Shown here: piece by piece, positions 1-7,246 of the stretch
How the letters are laid out: each line of letters opens with the position of its first letter
Numbering within the stretch: position 1 is the stretch's first letter
Source of the DNA: Methanosarcinales archaeon
GTDB lineage: Archaea > Halobacteriota > Syntropharchaeia > Alkanophagales > Methanospirareceae
Length of the DNA: 36,328 bases
Direction: 5' to 3'
Assembly (NCBI GenBank): GCA_030611045.1
Contig: JAUWQN010000009.1
Span: 1-36,328, forward strand
The notes under the pieces: generated by a model
The model's database searches: none
Told to the model about the DNA's origin: nothing
What the model saw: the letters and a program-made list of their open reading frames with translations, nothing else
Position numbers and translations under genes: made by a program

Positions 1-96
1 TTCTTTGAACTCCTCAGGATCCTCTCCCCTCTTCTTTGCAATATTTGAGATTAACTTGTCTACGACACTGTAAAACTCCGGAATTTGCTCGCTCAT
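1..96 (-). CDS. Small protein, N-terminal part only (cut by window edge)
   Basis: An open frame starts at the ATG at 96 and runs off the left edge. The visible N-terminus reads MSEQIPEFYSVVDKL and is followed by a charged helix-like stretch. The start overlaps the stop of the winged-helix gene at 93-356 by four bases (ATGA), which implies translational coupling. A decayed second copy of the same arrangement lies at 413-448 (MNNKISEFYKIL), so the two genes form a recurring pair. I do not recognise the family. It is probably part of the mobile region that also holds the recombinase at 838-2316. Confidence 0.55.
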   Translation of the reverse strand, partial: MSEQIPEFYSVVDKLISNIAKKRGEDPEEFKE

Positions 97-356
97 AGCA
101 CAGGTTCCTCCTTTTCAAATTCGGGGTTGAGGGAAAACAGCCTAGTCCCTCCCTCAATTTCTCGCAAGACAACTTTTCCTTCGTCCACCAGTTCGAAGAG
201 GTGCTTCGTTGCTGTGTTCCTTGAAATATTTGCTCTGATTGATATTGCAGTAATCGTTAACGGTTCTTCTTTTTTGAGTGCGTCGATAATATCCGCTTTA
301 ATAGTTGCTTCAAGTCTATCCATGTACAACTGATATTTGCTTTTTGTTTCGGCCAT
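93..356 (-). CDS. Winged-helix DNA-binding protein, 87 aa
   Basis: The 87-residue protein has a helix-turn-helix at about residues 24-60 (motif TITAISIRANISRNTATKHL) followed by a short wing (about 61-78, containing GKVVLREIEGG). This is the layout of a MarR/GntR-like winged helix with no effector domain. It is probably a transcriptional regulator. It overlaps the next small gene by four bases, and a frameshifted paralogue lies upstream at 445-698. Both copies have a CCTTAAAC box 31-32 bases before the ATG, which looks like a TATA-type promoter element. The start at 356 fits that spacing. Its targets cannot be told from the sequence. Confidence 0.7.
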   Translation of the reverse strand: MAETKSKYQLYMDRLEATIKADIIDALKKEEPLTITAISIRANISRNTATKHLFELVDEGKVVLREIEGGTRLFSLNPEFEKEEPVL

Positions 357-375
357 AAAATTTGAAATAGCCCTA

Positions 376-387
376 AAGCGTTTAAGG
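376..387 (-). promoter_or_regulatory. Promoter box of the winged-helix gene
   Basis: The minus strand reads CCTTAAACGCTT about 31 bases before the ATG at 356. Nearly the same string, CCTTAAACTCT, stands 32 bases before the ATG of the decayed paralogue (719-730). Conservation of box and spacing in both copies suggests the TATA/BRE region of an almost leaderless transcript. Confidence 0.4.
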
Positions 388-412
388 AGGATCCGGAAAA
401 AGTGAGCATATT

Positions 413-448
413 TAAGATCTTGTAGAACTCCGAAATTTTGTTGTTCAT
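413..448 (-). pseudogene. Truncated second copy of the small coupled gene
   Basis: The frame starts with an ATG at 448 that overlaps the stop of the decayed winged-helix copy (447-445) by four bases. It encodes about 12 residues (MNNKISEFYKIL) resembling the start of the gene at 1-96 (MSEQIPEFYSVV). It then runs straight into the promoter region of the intact winged-helix gene. The rest of this copy has been deleted, as expected for an old tandem duplication that lost its middle. Confidence 0.5.
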
Positions 449-698
449 GGTGCCTGCTTCCCCCTTCTTAACTCGGGATTGAGGAAAAATAGCTTGGTAC
501 CTCTCTCAATCTCTCGCGATACAACTTTACCCTCATTCACCAGCTCTATAAGCCGCTTCTTTGCGGTTCTCGCCAGTGGAGGTGCGCCCGAACTGAAACT
601 GCAGTAATCGTTAGCGGCTCTTCTTCACGGAGTTTCTTGATGATTTCCGCCTTAATGTCTTCACATAATTCTTCTAAGTAGGGTCTTACATCTGCCAT
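445..698 (-). pseudogene. Frameshifted paralogue of the winged-helix protein
   Basis: From the ATG at 698 the frame gives MADVRPYLEELCEDIKAEII and continues into TITAVSVRAHL, matching the helix-turn-helix of the protein at 93-356. Near 575-585 the homology jumps to another frame, which reads ARTAKKRLIELVNEGKVV and ends in LNPELRRGKQAP with a stop at 445-447. Both halves align with the intact paralogue, so one indel has broken the gene. The ATGA coupling to the following remnant is still preserved. A sequencing or assembly error is possible. Confidence 0.7.
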
Positions 699-720
699 AC
701 TCAATATAATAAAGGGAAGA

Positions 721-815
721 GAGTTTAAGGAAGGTTTTGCCAAATTATACAAAAAGGATAACAAAAAGCAGAGCGTTTAAGGGAAGGGCTGTCAAACTAT
801 ACAAAAGGATAATAT
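721..815. repeat. Imperfect tandem direct repeat, unit about 45-50 bp
   Basis: Copy one covers about 721-765 and copy two about 771-815. They share GAG..TTTAAGG, then AAGG, then TATACAAAA(A)GGATAA in the same order. The repeat lies between the 3' end of the recombinase gene and the promoter of the decayed winged-helix copy. It could be an operator array, part of a recombination site, or a duplicated promoter. Confidence 0.5.
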
Positions 816-837
816 TAGAGGAAAAAAAGAAACTGGA

Positions 838-2316
838 TCAATCTTTGTTCATCAAATCCTCCATTTTCTTCAACAGTAATCTTTGCACTTCAGGATCGCT
901 CACGAGCTGGTACATTATGCCATCAACCGGTTCCTTTTCCGCTTCTCGCGCCTTCACTGCCTCTACCTCTTCCCTCAGCTTTGTTATTTCGCCATTTCTT
1001 TCTTTCAACGCAGCCTCGTATATCGTAATTTTTTCGCTGAGTTCTTTATACTCTTCAGATGCTAAAACCTGCGTTTCTGTGGGTTGTATGAGGACTGCGG
1101 GCATATATTTAAGGTAAATTTCCTTAAGCCTCTTCGATCTTCCAAAGTAATACGTTGCTCTTGTTCTATCTACTAAATGCCCCATCATAAATTCTACCGC
1201 ATACTCAGGTGCCCCAGCATCTTTCATTTCCGTGTTGAAGAATTTTCGTAATAGGTGTGGATGATACCTACCATAAATCCAGTTGCCTTGCTCGTTTTGC
1301 TGTGGTGTATGTGCTACATCAATCCTTTTTGCTATATCCCTGAATATTCGATCTATACTTGCGTTTGTTAAGGAAGTTATATTGGCCTGCCCACCTCTCC
1401 ACGTGTTCTTTAATGCTGTAAATAACGGTTTCTCTAAATACTTTTCAATATCTGCTCTTTCTATTTCTCTCACTTTCTCCAGATAGTTCCATATCATATC
1501 CACTGCTTCTGGACTCGCAAAGGTTACAAAATCGTTATTTGTCTTTTTTCTTCGCACCGGGAGCATGCATATTCCGTTCTCCTCATCTAACCCGTTATAG
1601 AAATCACCAATGGTTAAGCCTCTTATCTCCGCTCTTCCTAATCCAGATGACGACATAAGCAAAATCATAGATTTATCTCGGATGTATTTAGCAACCATCA
1701 GCATGTTTTGTATATCCTTCTTTGTTACTATCCCGTTAGCATTTTCCTTTAAAGGCAAAACAGTACGTGATTTCCTTCCTCCTCTCCGTCTTGGCATATC
1801 AACATAAAAGAAACCATAAAAACTGTGGACCGCACTCAAATAAGCGGCCTTTGATTTATCCGCATAGCCTTCTTCTTTTAACCACTCTTTAAATCGGGTG
1901 AGATAAGAGAAATAACCGCGTTCATCCAAGAGTTTTCCCTCTTTTGTTTCTTTTTTCGCTTCTTCTATGAGCGGTGTTGGTCGTTTTCCCACGAAGCTGC
2001 AAAAATAGCTGAGACCTATCGCATAATTCTCCTTTGTTTTATCTTCAAAATCCGATAGCCACTCGCTTGCTTTCTCATCCGCAAGCACATCTTTCGGGCG
2101 TATATCAAGTGGCGTTAAATTCTCTTTCAGTCTTCTCACCTCATCCATCGCCTTTTCTCTCCCCATTTCCGAGTATCGCTTTACTGTCTTTAGATGTATA
2201 TTGAGCTTCTTTGCTATACGCTTTGTACCATAACCTTCCTTTTCTCTCAACTCAAATATTTCTTCCACTTTGCTTTCAGCAATCACGCTGTTTATCGTTC
2301 GCATTTTTATCGCCAC
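838..2316 (-). CDS. Tyrosine recombinase/integrase with N-terminal HTH
   Basis: The 492-residue site-specific recombinase has an N-terminal resolvase-like helix-turn-helix (about residues 28-50, GTKRIAKKLNIHLKTVKRYS), a SAM-like core-binding domain (about 82-175), a catalytic domain (about 195-400) and a C-terminal coiled coil (about 415-480). Visible catalytic residues are the HxxR box H354-R357 (HPHLLRKFF), H380 (MMGH) and the nucleophile Y389 nine residues later. The first arginine is odd: the usual GLR.SEL box reads GLGRAEI, moving the Arg one position to R228. The start is a GTG at 2316; an ATG at 2304 is an alternative. It lies beside duplicated small regulator genes, which suggests an integrated or decaying element, but I found no att duplication. 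Confidence 0.85.
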   Translation of the reverse strand: MAIKMRTINSVIAESKVEEIFELREKEGYGTKRIAKKLNIHLKTVKRYSEMGREKAMDEVRRLKENLTPLDIRPKDVLADEKASEWLSDFEDKTKENYAIGLSYFCSFVGKRPTPLIEEAKKETKEGKLLDERGYFSYLTRFKEWLKEEGYADKSKAAYLSAVHSFYGFFYVDMPRRRGGRKSRTVLPLKENANGIVTKKDIQNMLMVAKYIRDKSMILLMSSSGLGRAEIRGLTIGDFYNGLDEENGICMLPVRRKKTNNDFVTFASPEAVDMIWNYLEKVREIERADIEKYLEKPLFTALKNTWRGGQANITSLTNASIDRIFRDIAKRIDVAHTPQQNEQGNWIYGRYHPHLLRKFFNTEMKDAGAPEYAVEFMMGHLVDRTRATYYFGRSKRLKEIYLKYMPAVLIQPTETQVLASEEYKELSEKITIYEAALKERNGEITKLREEVEAVKAREAEKEPVDGIMYQLVSDPEVQRLLLKKMEDLMNKD

Positions 2317-2336
2317 TATAACTGTTCATCTTAAGG

Positions 2337-2346
2337 CTATATAAAA
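2337..2346 (+). promoter_or_regulatory. TATA box in the recombinase/ORF divergent gap
   Basis: CTATATAAAA lies 28 bases (centre to ATG) before the start at 2370, the distance of a leaderless archaeal transcript. On the minus strand the same element is about 25 bases before the recombinase GTG, so it may serve both directions. Confidence 0.45.
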
Positions 2347-2369
2347 CTTGTGATTATTTCATCACCTTA

Positions 2370-3038
2370 ATGCGGTTCAAGCATGAACAGAGGACGGTGT
2401 GGGCATTACGAAGATGGTTTGAGGGCGGTAAGTTCAGGGGACTCTTACCTAATAGGGTGCGGTTAACGATTTTAAGCGTTACGAGTACGTATGCAATTGC
2501 AGCAAATGAATACTGGGAACTGAAACGGATTTATCCGTTGGAAGCAGGATTACATAGATGGGACGTGATAAGAGCAGACGTAGCGGAGTTCTTTCCTGAA
2601 GAGGACAAAAGACCGGAGAGTATAAGGCTAAAAGGAGACGGGATGGAGTACGTACGGAGTATAGAGTCTGATGAAGAGCGAATAAGAATTGCGGAAAGGA
2701 TAGCGGAGAGTGGGGAATTCCTGCACACCGATGCCTGGAAAGGGAAGACGCTGGGTTTGACCAAGCCGAGGTTCAGATGTTTTTACTTCTATAAACATGC
2801 CTTTATAGATGATTATAATTATCGATGTCAATTCTTTTGCGACCAGAGTGTTTGCGTAGGGCACGACACGGGGGTAGCAGAGGAAGAAGATACAGAAATA
2901 AGGGGCGACAGAGTTTATTTTATCTTGGAAGCAGTAGAGCAAGCTAAAGGCGAGTTTATATGGGAAAAGTCAAGGGTAGAGTGGTACATAACGTCTGTGA
3001 TTTCGTTGACCGATCCGAGGCAGCGGCGGTTGCTCTGA
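2370..3038 (+). CDS. Hypothetical protein, 222 aa, unrecognised
   Basis: An uninterrupted frame starts at an ATG placed 28 bases downstream of a good TATA box, which supports a leaderless gene. The first two thirds have gene-like composition, with charged helical segments around residues 75-125. The last third is rich in aromatic residues and Cys (RCFYFYKHAF, then NYRCQFFC), which could be a metal site or an accidental extension of the frame. I see no signal peptide or membrane segment and recognise no family. It is divergent from the recombinase and probably belongs to the same accessory segment. Confidence 0.4.
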   Translation: MRFKHEQRTVWALRRWFEGGKFRGLLPNRVRLTILSVTSTYAIAANEYWELKRIYPLEAGLHRWDVIRADVAEFFPEEDKRPESIRLKGDGMEYVRSIESDEERIRIAERIAESGEFLHTDAWKGKTLGLTKPRFRCFYFYKHAFIDDYNYRCQFFCDQSVCVGHDTGVAEEEDTEIRGDRVYFILEAVEQAKGEFIWEKSRVEWYITSVISLTDPRQRRLL

Positions 3039-3123
3039 TTCTGATTTTTTGCAACTATCTTGGGTTCGAATGTATTTTTGGTATATGCCCAATAAGGAGT
3101 GCGAAATCCTAAATCATAAGCAT

Positions 3124-3155
3124 CGTGGGCTCTGCCCACGTCCCCGCAAACCCTG
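3124..3155. repeat. Hairpin plus dispersed repeat module between ORFs
   Basis: CGTGGGC-TCT-GCCCACG (3124-3140) is a perfect 7-bp stem with a 3-base loop. The stretch 3134-3155 matches 24401-24422 at 19 of 22 positions (core CCCCG.AAACCCTG). The rest of the 3039-3330 gap is AT-rich, with short repeats of TTTAGTGTTTAG around 3240-3265. No gene is visible in it. Confidence 0.45.
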
Positions 3156-3330
3156 AAAGTGTTTAATCCTAAACAATATCAAAAATCCCAAAATAAAGGT
3201 TCGTTTTGAATTTTAAGTTTAGATATTGGAATTTGTTTCGGATTTAGTATTTAGTGTTTAGTGTTTGAAATTTATACCACAAGATATTGAGCAATTACTA
3301 TTTTTATATCAATAAGGATTATTTAAAATT

Positions 3331-4599
3331 GTGAATTGTAGCATGAGAACCTCGAGAATATCAGGATTTTATAAGCTGAATTCAAAGCAAAGATTGGAGA
3401 TTGTAAGGGACTTTGCAGGGTTAAGTGACGAAGAGATAACCGATCTTGGTAATACTGGTTCTTTGGGGGAACTGGCAGACAGAATGATAGAGAACGTTGT
3501 TGGCACCATGCCACTGCCGTTAGGCATTGCCGTGAATTTCGTGATTAATGGTACGGATTACCTGATACCAATGGCGATCGAGGAGCCGTCTGTAGTCGCA
3601 GCGGCGAGCAATGCAGCAAAGATAGCCGGGGTGAAAGGCGGGTTCCAAACGAGTTCTACAGAGCCCATAATGATCGGGCAAATCCAGGTAACAGATGTTC
3701 CCGATCCGTCATCTGCGAAATTCACCATTCTCGCACATAAACAGAGAATTTTGGAGATTGCAAATGAAAAAGACCCCGTGCTTGTTAACCTTGGTGGTGG
3801 TGCGAAAGACGTCGAGGTGAGGGTAATTGATACGATCGCAGGACCACAGGTGATTGTCCATCTCTTGGTTAACGTTAAGGATGCCATGGGCGCAAACGCG
3901 GTAAATACAATGGCTGAAGCGGTTGCACCATTTATTGAGCAGATCATTGGTGGAAAGGTATATCTAAGAATTATTTCAAACCTTGCAACGCATCGGTTAG
4001 TATTTGCGCGGGCTGTTTTCGCAAAGGATGTTATAGGCGGAGAGGAGGTTGTTGATAGAATCATTAACGCATACTCGTTTGCAAAGTCCGATCCGTACAG
4101 GTGCGCAACGCATAACAAGGGTATAATGAACGGGATAGACCCGGTTGTAATCGCTACCGGCAACGATTTCAGAGCGGTTGAAGCAGGTGCACATGCGTAT
4201 GCAAGCATTACCGGGCAATATATTCCTTTAACACACTGGGAAAAGAACAAAGACCATGATTTGGTGGGGACGATCGAACTGCCGCTCGCCGTCGGTCTTG
4301 TTGGTGGTGCAACAACGGTTCATCCTACCGCAAAGATAAACGTCAAGATACTGGGTGTGAAAACGGCAAATGAACTTGCAGAAATCATTGCTGCGGTGGG
4401 TCTCGCACAGAATTTCGCTGCACTGCGCGCATTGGCGACAGAAGGCATTCAGAGAGGGCACATGTCCTTACATGCACGGAACGTTGCAATAGCAGCGGGT
4501 GCACAGGGAGAATTGATAGACCGAGTTGCGGAAATTCTGGTGAAGGAGAAGAAGGTGAGAATTGATCGTGCGAAGGAAGTGCTGGAAACGATTAAATAA
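3331..4599 (+). CDS. hmgA: Class II hydroxymethylglutaryl-CoA reductase
   Basis: This soluble 422-residue enzyme reduces HMG-CoA to mevalonate (or runs in reverse) for isoprenoid lipid synthesis. It follows the Pseudomonas mevalonii class II pattern along its whole length. Catalytic residues by alignment are E85 (IEEPS), K263 (ATHNKG), D279 (ATGND) and H377 (GHMSLHARN), with DAMGAN at 184-189. The class I membrane domain is absent. The listed start is a GTG at 3331; an in-frame ATG at 3343 gives 418 residues. A TATA-like TTTATAT at about 3303-3309 fits a leader of few or no bases. Most archaea have class I; class II is known from Archaeoglobus and Thermoplasma relatives and is attributed to transfer from bacteria. 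It stands alone between a recombinase region and an IS remnant. Confidence 0.95.
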   Translation: MNCSMRTSRISGFYKLNSKQRLEIVRDFAGLSDEEITDLGNTGSLGELADRMIENVVGTMPLPLGIAVNFVINGTDYLIPMAIEEPSVVAAASNAAKIAGVKGGFQTSSTEPIMIGQIQVTDVPDPSSAKFTILAHKQRILEIANEKDPVLVNLGGGAKDVEVRVIDTIAGPQVIVHLLVNVKDAMGANAVNTMAEAVAPFIEQIIGGKVYLRIISNLATHRLVFARAVFAKDVIGGEEVVDRIINAYSFAKSDPYRCATHNKGIMNGIDPVVIATGNDFRAVEAGAHAYASITGQYIPLTHWEKNKDHDLVGTIELPLAVGLVGGATTVHPTAKINVKILGVKTANELAEIIAAVGLAQNFAALRALATEGIQRGHMSLHARNVAIAAGAQGELIDRVAEILVKEKKVRIDRAKEVLETIK

Positions 4600-4745
4600 T
4601 GAGAAATCATAGAAGTGCTAAGTGCTCAAGTAGTCGAGGGGAATTAGCGTAGAGGTGCCGAAAAGGGTGCAGTTTTTGTAAGTAGTGTTCACTTTCATAT
4701 ACTCATAGCACCAGTCAATATGAGCTTTTTACCTTCGTTTGAAGA

Positions 4746-5394
4746 ATGAGGGATGCCGAGGGGAGACTGGTACGCAAAGGGTTTTCTTCGCTACAGTGGA
4801 AACCTAACCCCCACACATCAAAATTAAATCCAAAAGCGAAAAGCTTAACACACAGCACCGGTAAAAGAGTACAAGCTACAGCAGATAAGTTAGTTAATGG
4901 AAACGGTAAGAAAACGGGGCAATCAGCCAACAGAGGATGGAAAGGCCACATTCATTAGTGACGGAAACGATCAGTATATCAATGCTATCTTGGATAATTT
5001 TTAGGCAGAGACGATTAACTACGGGCAACTCATCAAGGAACGGGAAAAGGGCCGGGTAGTCAGTAAGACCAGAATGGTCATATCTGGTGAAGTAGATGAT
5101 GCGGGCATAGACACTGTCTATGTGGAGAGATATAATCTAACATTGAGACACGGCATTTCGAGGCTGGCTGGTCAGGAAAAGTTTGTGCTTTTCAAGTGCA
5201 AAGAGATGTTGGACAACCATTTAGACACGTATCAGTGCTACAACAACCTGATCAGGGCTAATTCGGCGTTGACGATAAAAACAGAGAAGGGTGTCAGAAA
5301 CATCGAGAGGACACCGTGCATGGCTGAGGGCATCACCAATCTCATTTGAACCTGGAAGGAATTGTTAATGTCCAAAAGAAGTCGCGAAGTTTAG
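4746..5394 (+). pseudogene. Decayed IS1-family transposase
   Basis: In one frame from about 4900 the translation contains ISDGNDQY, then NYGQLI...GRVVSK, then YVERYNLTLRHGISRLA, KEMLDNHLDTYQCY and ERTPCMAEGI. These are the conserved DDE-domain and C-terminal motifs of IS1-type transposases. The frame is broken by TAG at 5002-5004 and by TGA at 5347-5349, the latter where these proteins have Trp (LI*TWKELL); it ends at 5394. Upstream 4746-4900 reads in another frame (ATADKLVNGNGKK) and looks like a further transposase fragment. No terminal inverted repeats were found. 4600-4745 holds no gene I can see. Confidence 0.75.
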
Positions 5395-5496
5395 GACACC
5401 ACCTAAAATTTTCGGGGGATTTCCAGTGGAACCGGGGTAAAGAAGAAAGATAAAGATAAAGTTCTAATCAATTCATCAAATCAGTTTTGATAGAGC

Positions 5497-5949
5497 ATGA
5501 AAGTAGCAATAGGCGGCACGTTTGACCCGCTACACGACGGGCATAAGAGATTGTTGAAGAAGGTATTCGAGCTGAGCGAAGGTGGCGAGATAGTCATAGG
5601 CGTGACATCAGATACGATGGCACGAGCCAGTAGGAACAGAGAGGGTCTTCCTTACAGCGCAAGGACCGAGAACATCAGACGATACATGTATAAGGAATAT
5701 GGGGCGGAAGTGAGGATAGTGGAATTAAACGACCGATATGGCGTTACTTTAGATGAGGATTTTGAGTACATTGTTATATCGCCCGAGACGTATACTGTGG
5801 CGTTGAAGATAAACGAACTCAGGGAAGAGCGTGGAAAGCAGCCAATAAAGATAGTAAAGGTAGAGCATATGAAAGCGGTAGACGGAAAGATAATCTCTTC
5901 TACAAGGATAAAAGCGGGCGATATAGATGAGCACGGCTCTTTACTTTAA
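5497..5949 (+). CDS. coaD: Archaeal phosphopantetheine adenylyltransferase
   Basis: This enzyme transfers AMP from ATP to 4'-phosphopantetheine to give dephospho-CoA, the penultimate step of CoA synthesis. The 150-residue protein has the nucleotidyltransferase signature GGTFDPLHDGH at residues 6-16 and the second nucleotide-binding motif ISSTRIKAGDID near 133-144, as in the archaeal (COG1019/eukaryote-like) family. Length is typical. The ATG at 5497 places the signature directly at the N-terminus. It is convergent with the M24 peptidase gene; the gap between them holds a palindromic repeat. Confidence 0.93.
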   Translation: MKVAIGGTFDPLHDGHKRLLKKVFELSEGGEIVIGVTSDTMARASRNREGLPYSARTENIRRYMYKEYGAEVRIVELNDRYGVTLDEDFEYIVISPETYTVALKINELREERGKQPIKIVKVEHMKAVDGKIISSTRIKAGDIDEHGSLL

Positions 5950-5952
5950 ACC

Positions 5953-6040
5953 CTTTCTTTAAAAAGAAAGCGTTTACGGAAAGAAACACCCGTTTTTTTC
6001 TTTTAGCACAGGTTTTCTTTTTGTGAAAAAGAAAAAGTGT
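5953..6040. repeat. Palindromic repeat module with AAAGAAAAAGTGT tail
   Basis: CTTTCTTT-AA-AAAGAAAG (5953-5970) is a perfect 8-bp inverted repeat directly after coaD. AAAGAAAAAGTGT (6028-6040) recurs exactly at 23188, 24487 and 26844. On the minus strand it reads as a T-rich tract just after the M24 peptidase stop, so it may also act in transcription termination for that gene. Confidence 0.6.
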
Positions 6041-6059
6041 TGTGTCAATCTCGTGGTTT

Positions 6060-7199
6060 TTATACCGGGAGCTTCTTCTCTAACCTCGTCAGGTTCTCAC
6101 AGCCGTTCTTCAGCACGAGCACCATATCCTCCAATCTGACTCCTCCCACTTCGGGATCGTACAATCCCGGCTCTAAGGTAATCACATTTCCTTTTCGTAG
6201 TTCGTAATCATTGTCCCCAACCTTTGGGTTCTCATGCACATTGAGTCCGACTCCATGTCCGGTGGAATGAATGAATCCCTTTTTGCCACCTTTTCTCAGC
6301 GTCTCGTATCCTCTCTCCTCGAATAAATCGCACACACAATTATGCACTTCTCTGCATGTTACTCCTTCCTTTACAAGAGCTAAGGCAGCGTTTTGCGCTT
6401 CCAGAACCGCTTCGTACATCTCTTTTATTTCCTTTTCCGGCTCACCTTTAACGACGGTTCTGGTCATATCAGCAAAATATCGTTCCACATTTAATCTCGG
6501 GAAAATATCTATGATGATAGGCTCATTTGCGAAAATAGGACCACTGCCAGAGAAATGAGGGTCGGCAGCCTTTTTCCCGCACGCTACTATCGGCTCTCCA
6601 CCATCACAGGTACATCCAGCATCAATCAATGCATGTTCTATGTATGCCTTCACTCTCTCAGAGGTTAAAATTTCCCCTTTCCCCATCAAAACGTTTCCAT
6701 TCGCAGTAGATTTTTTAATAATTGTTAGAGCGAGCGCCATTGCCTTATCACATGCTCTTTGTGCCTTCTTCATATACGTTATTTCCTGTTCATCCTTTAT
6801 CTCCCGCGCTTTCGTCAATGCCATTTCATCCACAGGCACCACTTCTATGCCGTTCTTCCTCAGTTCCTCAGCGGTATATAACTGAAAATACCCCGGCACT
6901 TCTATTGTCTCCACGTGTTCTTCCCGAAGGACTTTTATAATCAGCTCTTCCATTTTAAGGTCATAACCGTAATCAAGTGTAGAGCGAACTTCTTTTACAA
7001 TTGACTCTTTTTTTGCTCGTTCATACTCCATCTGTGACACAATGAGAATGTCTCTTAGCTCGTGGTGAACGCGAAGATAAATAAAAGGGTCCGCGGCGAG
7101 AAAACGAGTGGCGTAATACATGTCAGCGTTACGCATGCTCTCGCTAACTATTAAAAGAGGTTTTTTCGGTTCCTCTGTGCTTTCTATTTTATCTGACAT
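6060..7199 (-). CDS. pepQ: M24 family Xaa-Pro dipeptidase/aminopeptidase
   Basis: This 379-residue cytosolic metallopeptidase is expected to cleave Xaa-Pro bonds. An N-terminal creatinase-type domain (about 15-135) precedes the pita-bread catalytic domain. The five metal ligands are visible in order: Asp in IIIDIFP, Asp in FADMTRT, His in HSTGHGVGL, Glu in TLEPGLY and Glu in VRLEDM. Cys-rich segments (AGCTCDGG, CREVHNCVCDLF) are unusual additions. The gene is divergent from the DUF2117 gene and has a TATA box at 7237-7245. The split between proline dipeptidase and aminopeptidase cannot be decided from the sequence. Confidence 0.85.
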   Translation of the reverse strand: MSDKIESTEEPKKPLLIVSESMRNADMYYATRFLAADPFIYLRVHHELRDILIVSQMEYERAKKESIVKEVRSTLDYGYDLKMEELIIKVLREEHVETIEVPGYFQLYTAEELRKNGIEVVPVDEMALTKAREIKDEQEITYMKKAQRACDKAMALALTIIKKSTANGNVLMGKGEILTSERVKAYIEHALIDAGCTCDGGEPIVACGKKAADPHFSGSGPIFANEPIIIDIFPRLNVERYFADMTRTVVKGEPEKEIKEMYEAVLEAQNAALALVKEGVTCREVHNCVCDLFEERGYETLRKGGKKGFIHSTGHGVGLNVHENPKVGDNDYELRKGNVITLEPGLYDPEVGGVRLEDMVLVLKNGCENLTRLEKKLPV

Positions 7200-7236
7200 G
7201 TCTCTCTCTGTAAGTAATTTATGTTTGCCACCACAA

Positions 7237-7245
7237 GATATAAAT
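7237..7245 (-). promoter_or_regulatory. TATA box for the M24 peptidase gene
   Basis: ATTTATATC on the minus strand lies about 42 bases before the ATG at 7199, predicting a short leader of about 15-20 bases. The 47-base divergent gap also carries TAATTTATG at about 7213-7221, positioned for a leaderless DUF2117 transcript on the plus strand. Confidence 0.4.
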
Positions 7246-7246
7246 A

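Noticed and set aside
721-815. Two-unit direct repeat as a CRISPR or origin iteron
   Set aside because: Only two imperfect units, no spacers, and no replication initiator gene (Cdc6/Orc1) in the window.
3558-4250. Long minus-strand open frame of 230 codons opposite the HMG-CoA reductase
   Set aside because: It is the antisense of a strongly conserved enzyme whose catalytic motifs all lie on the plus strand; its translation has no recognisable pattern.
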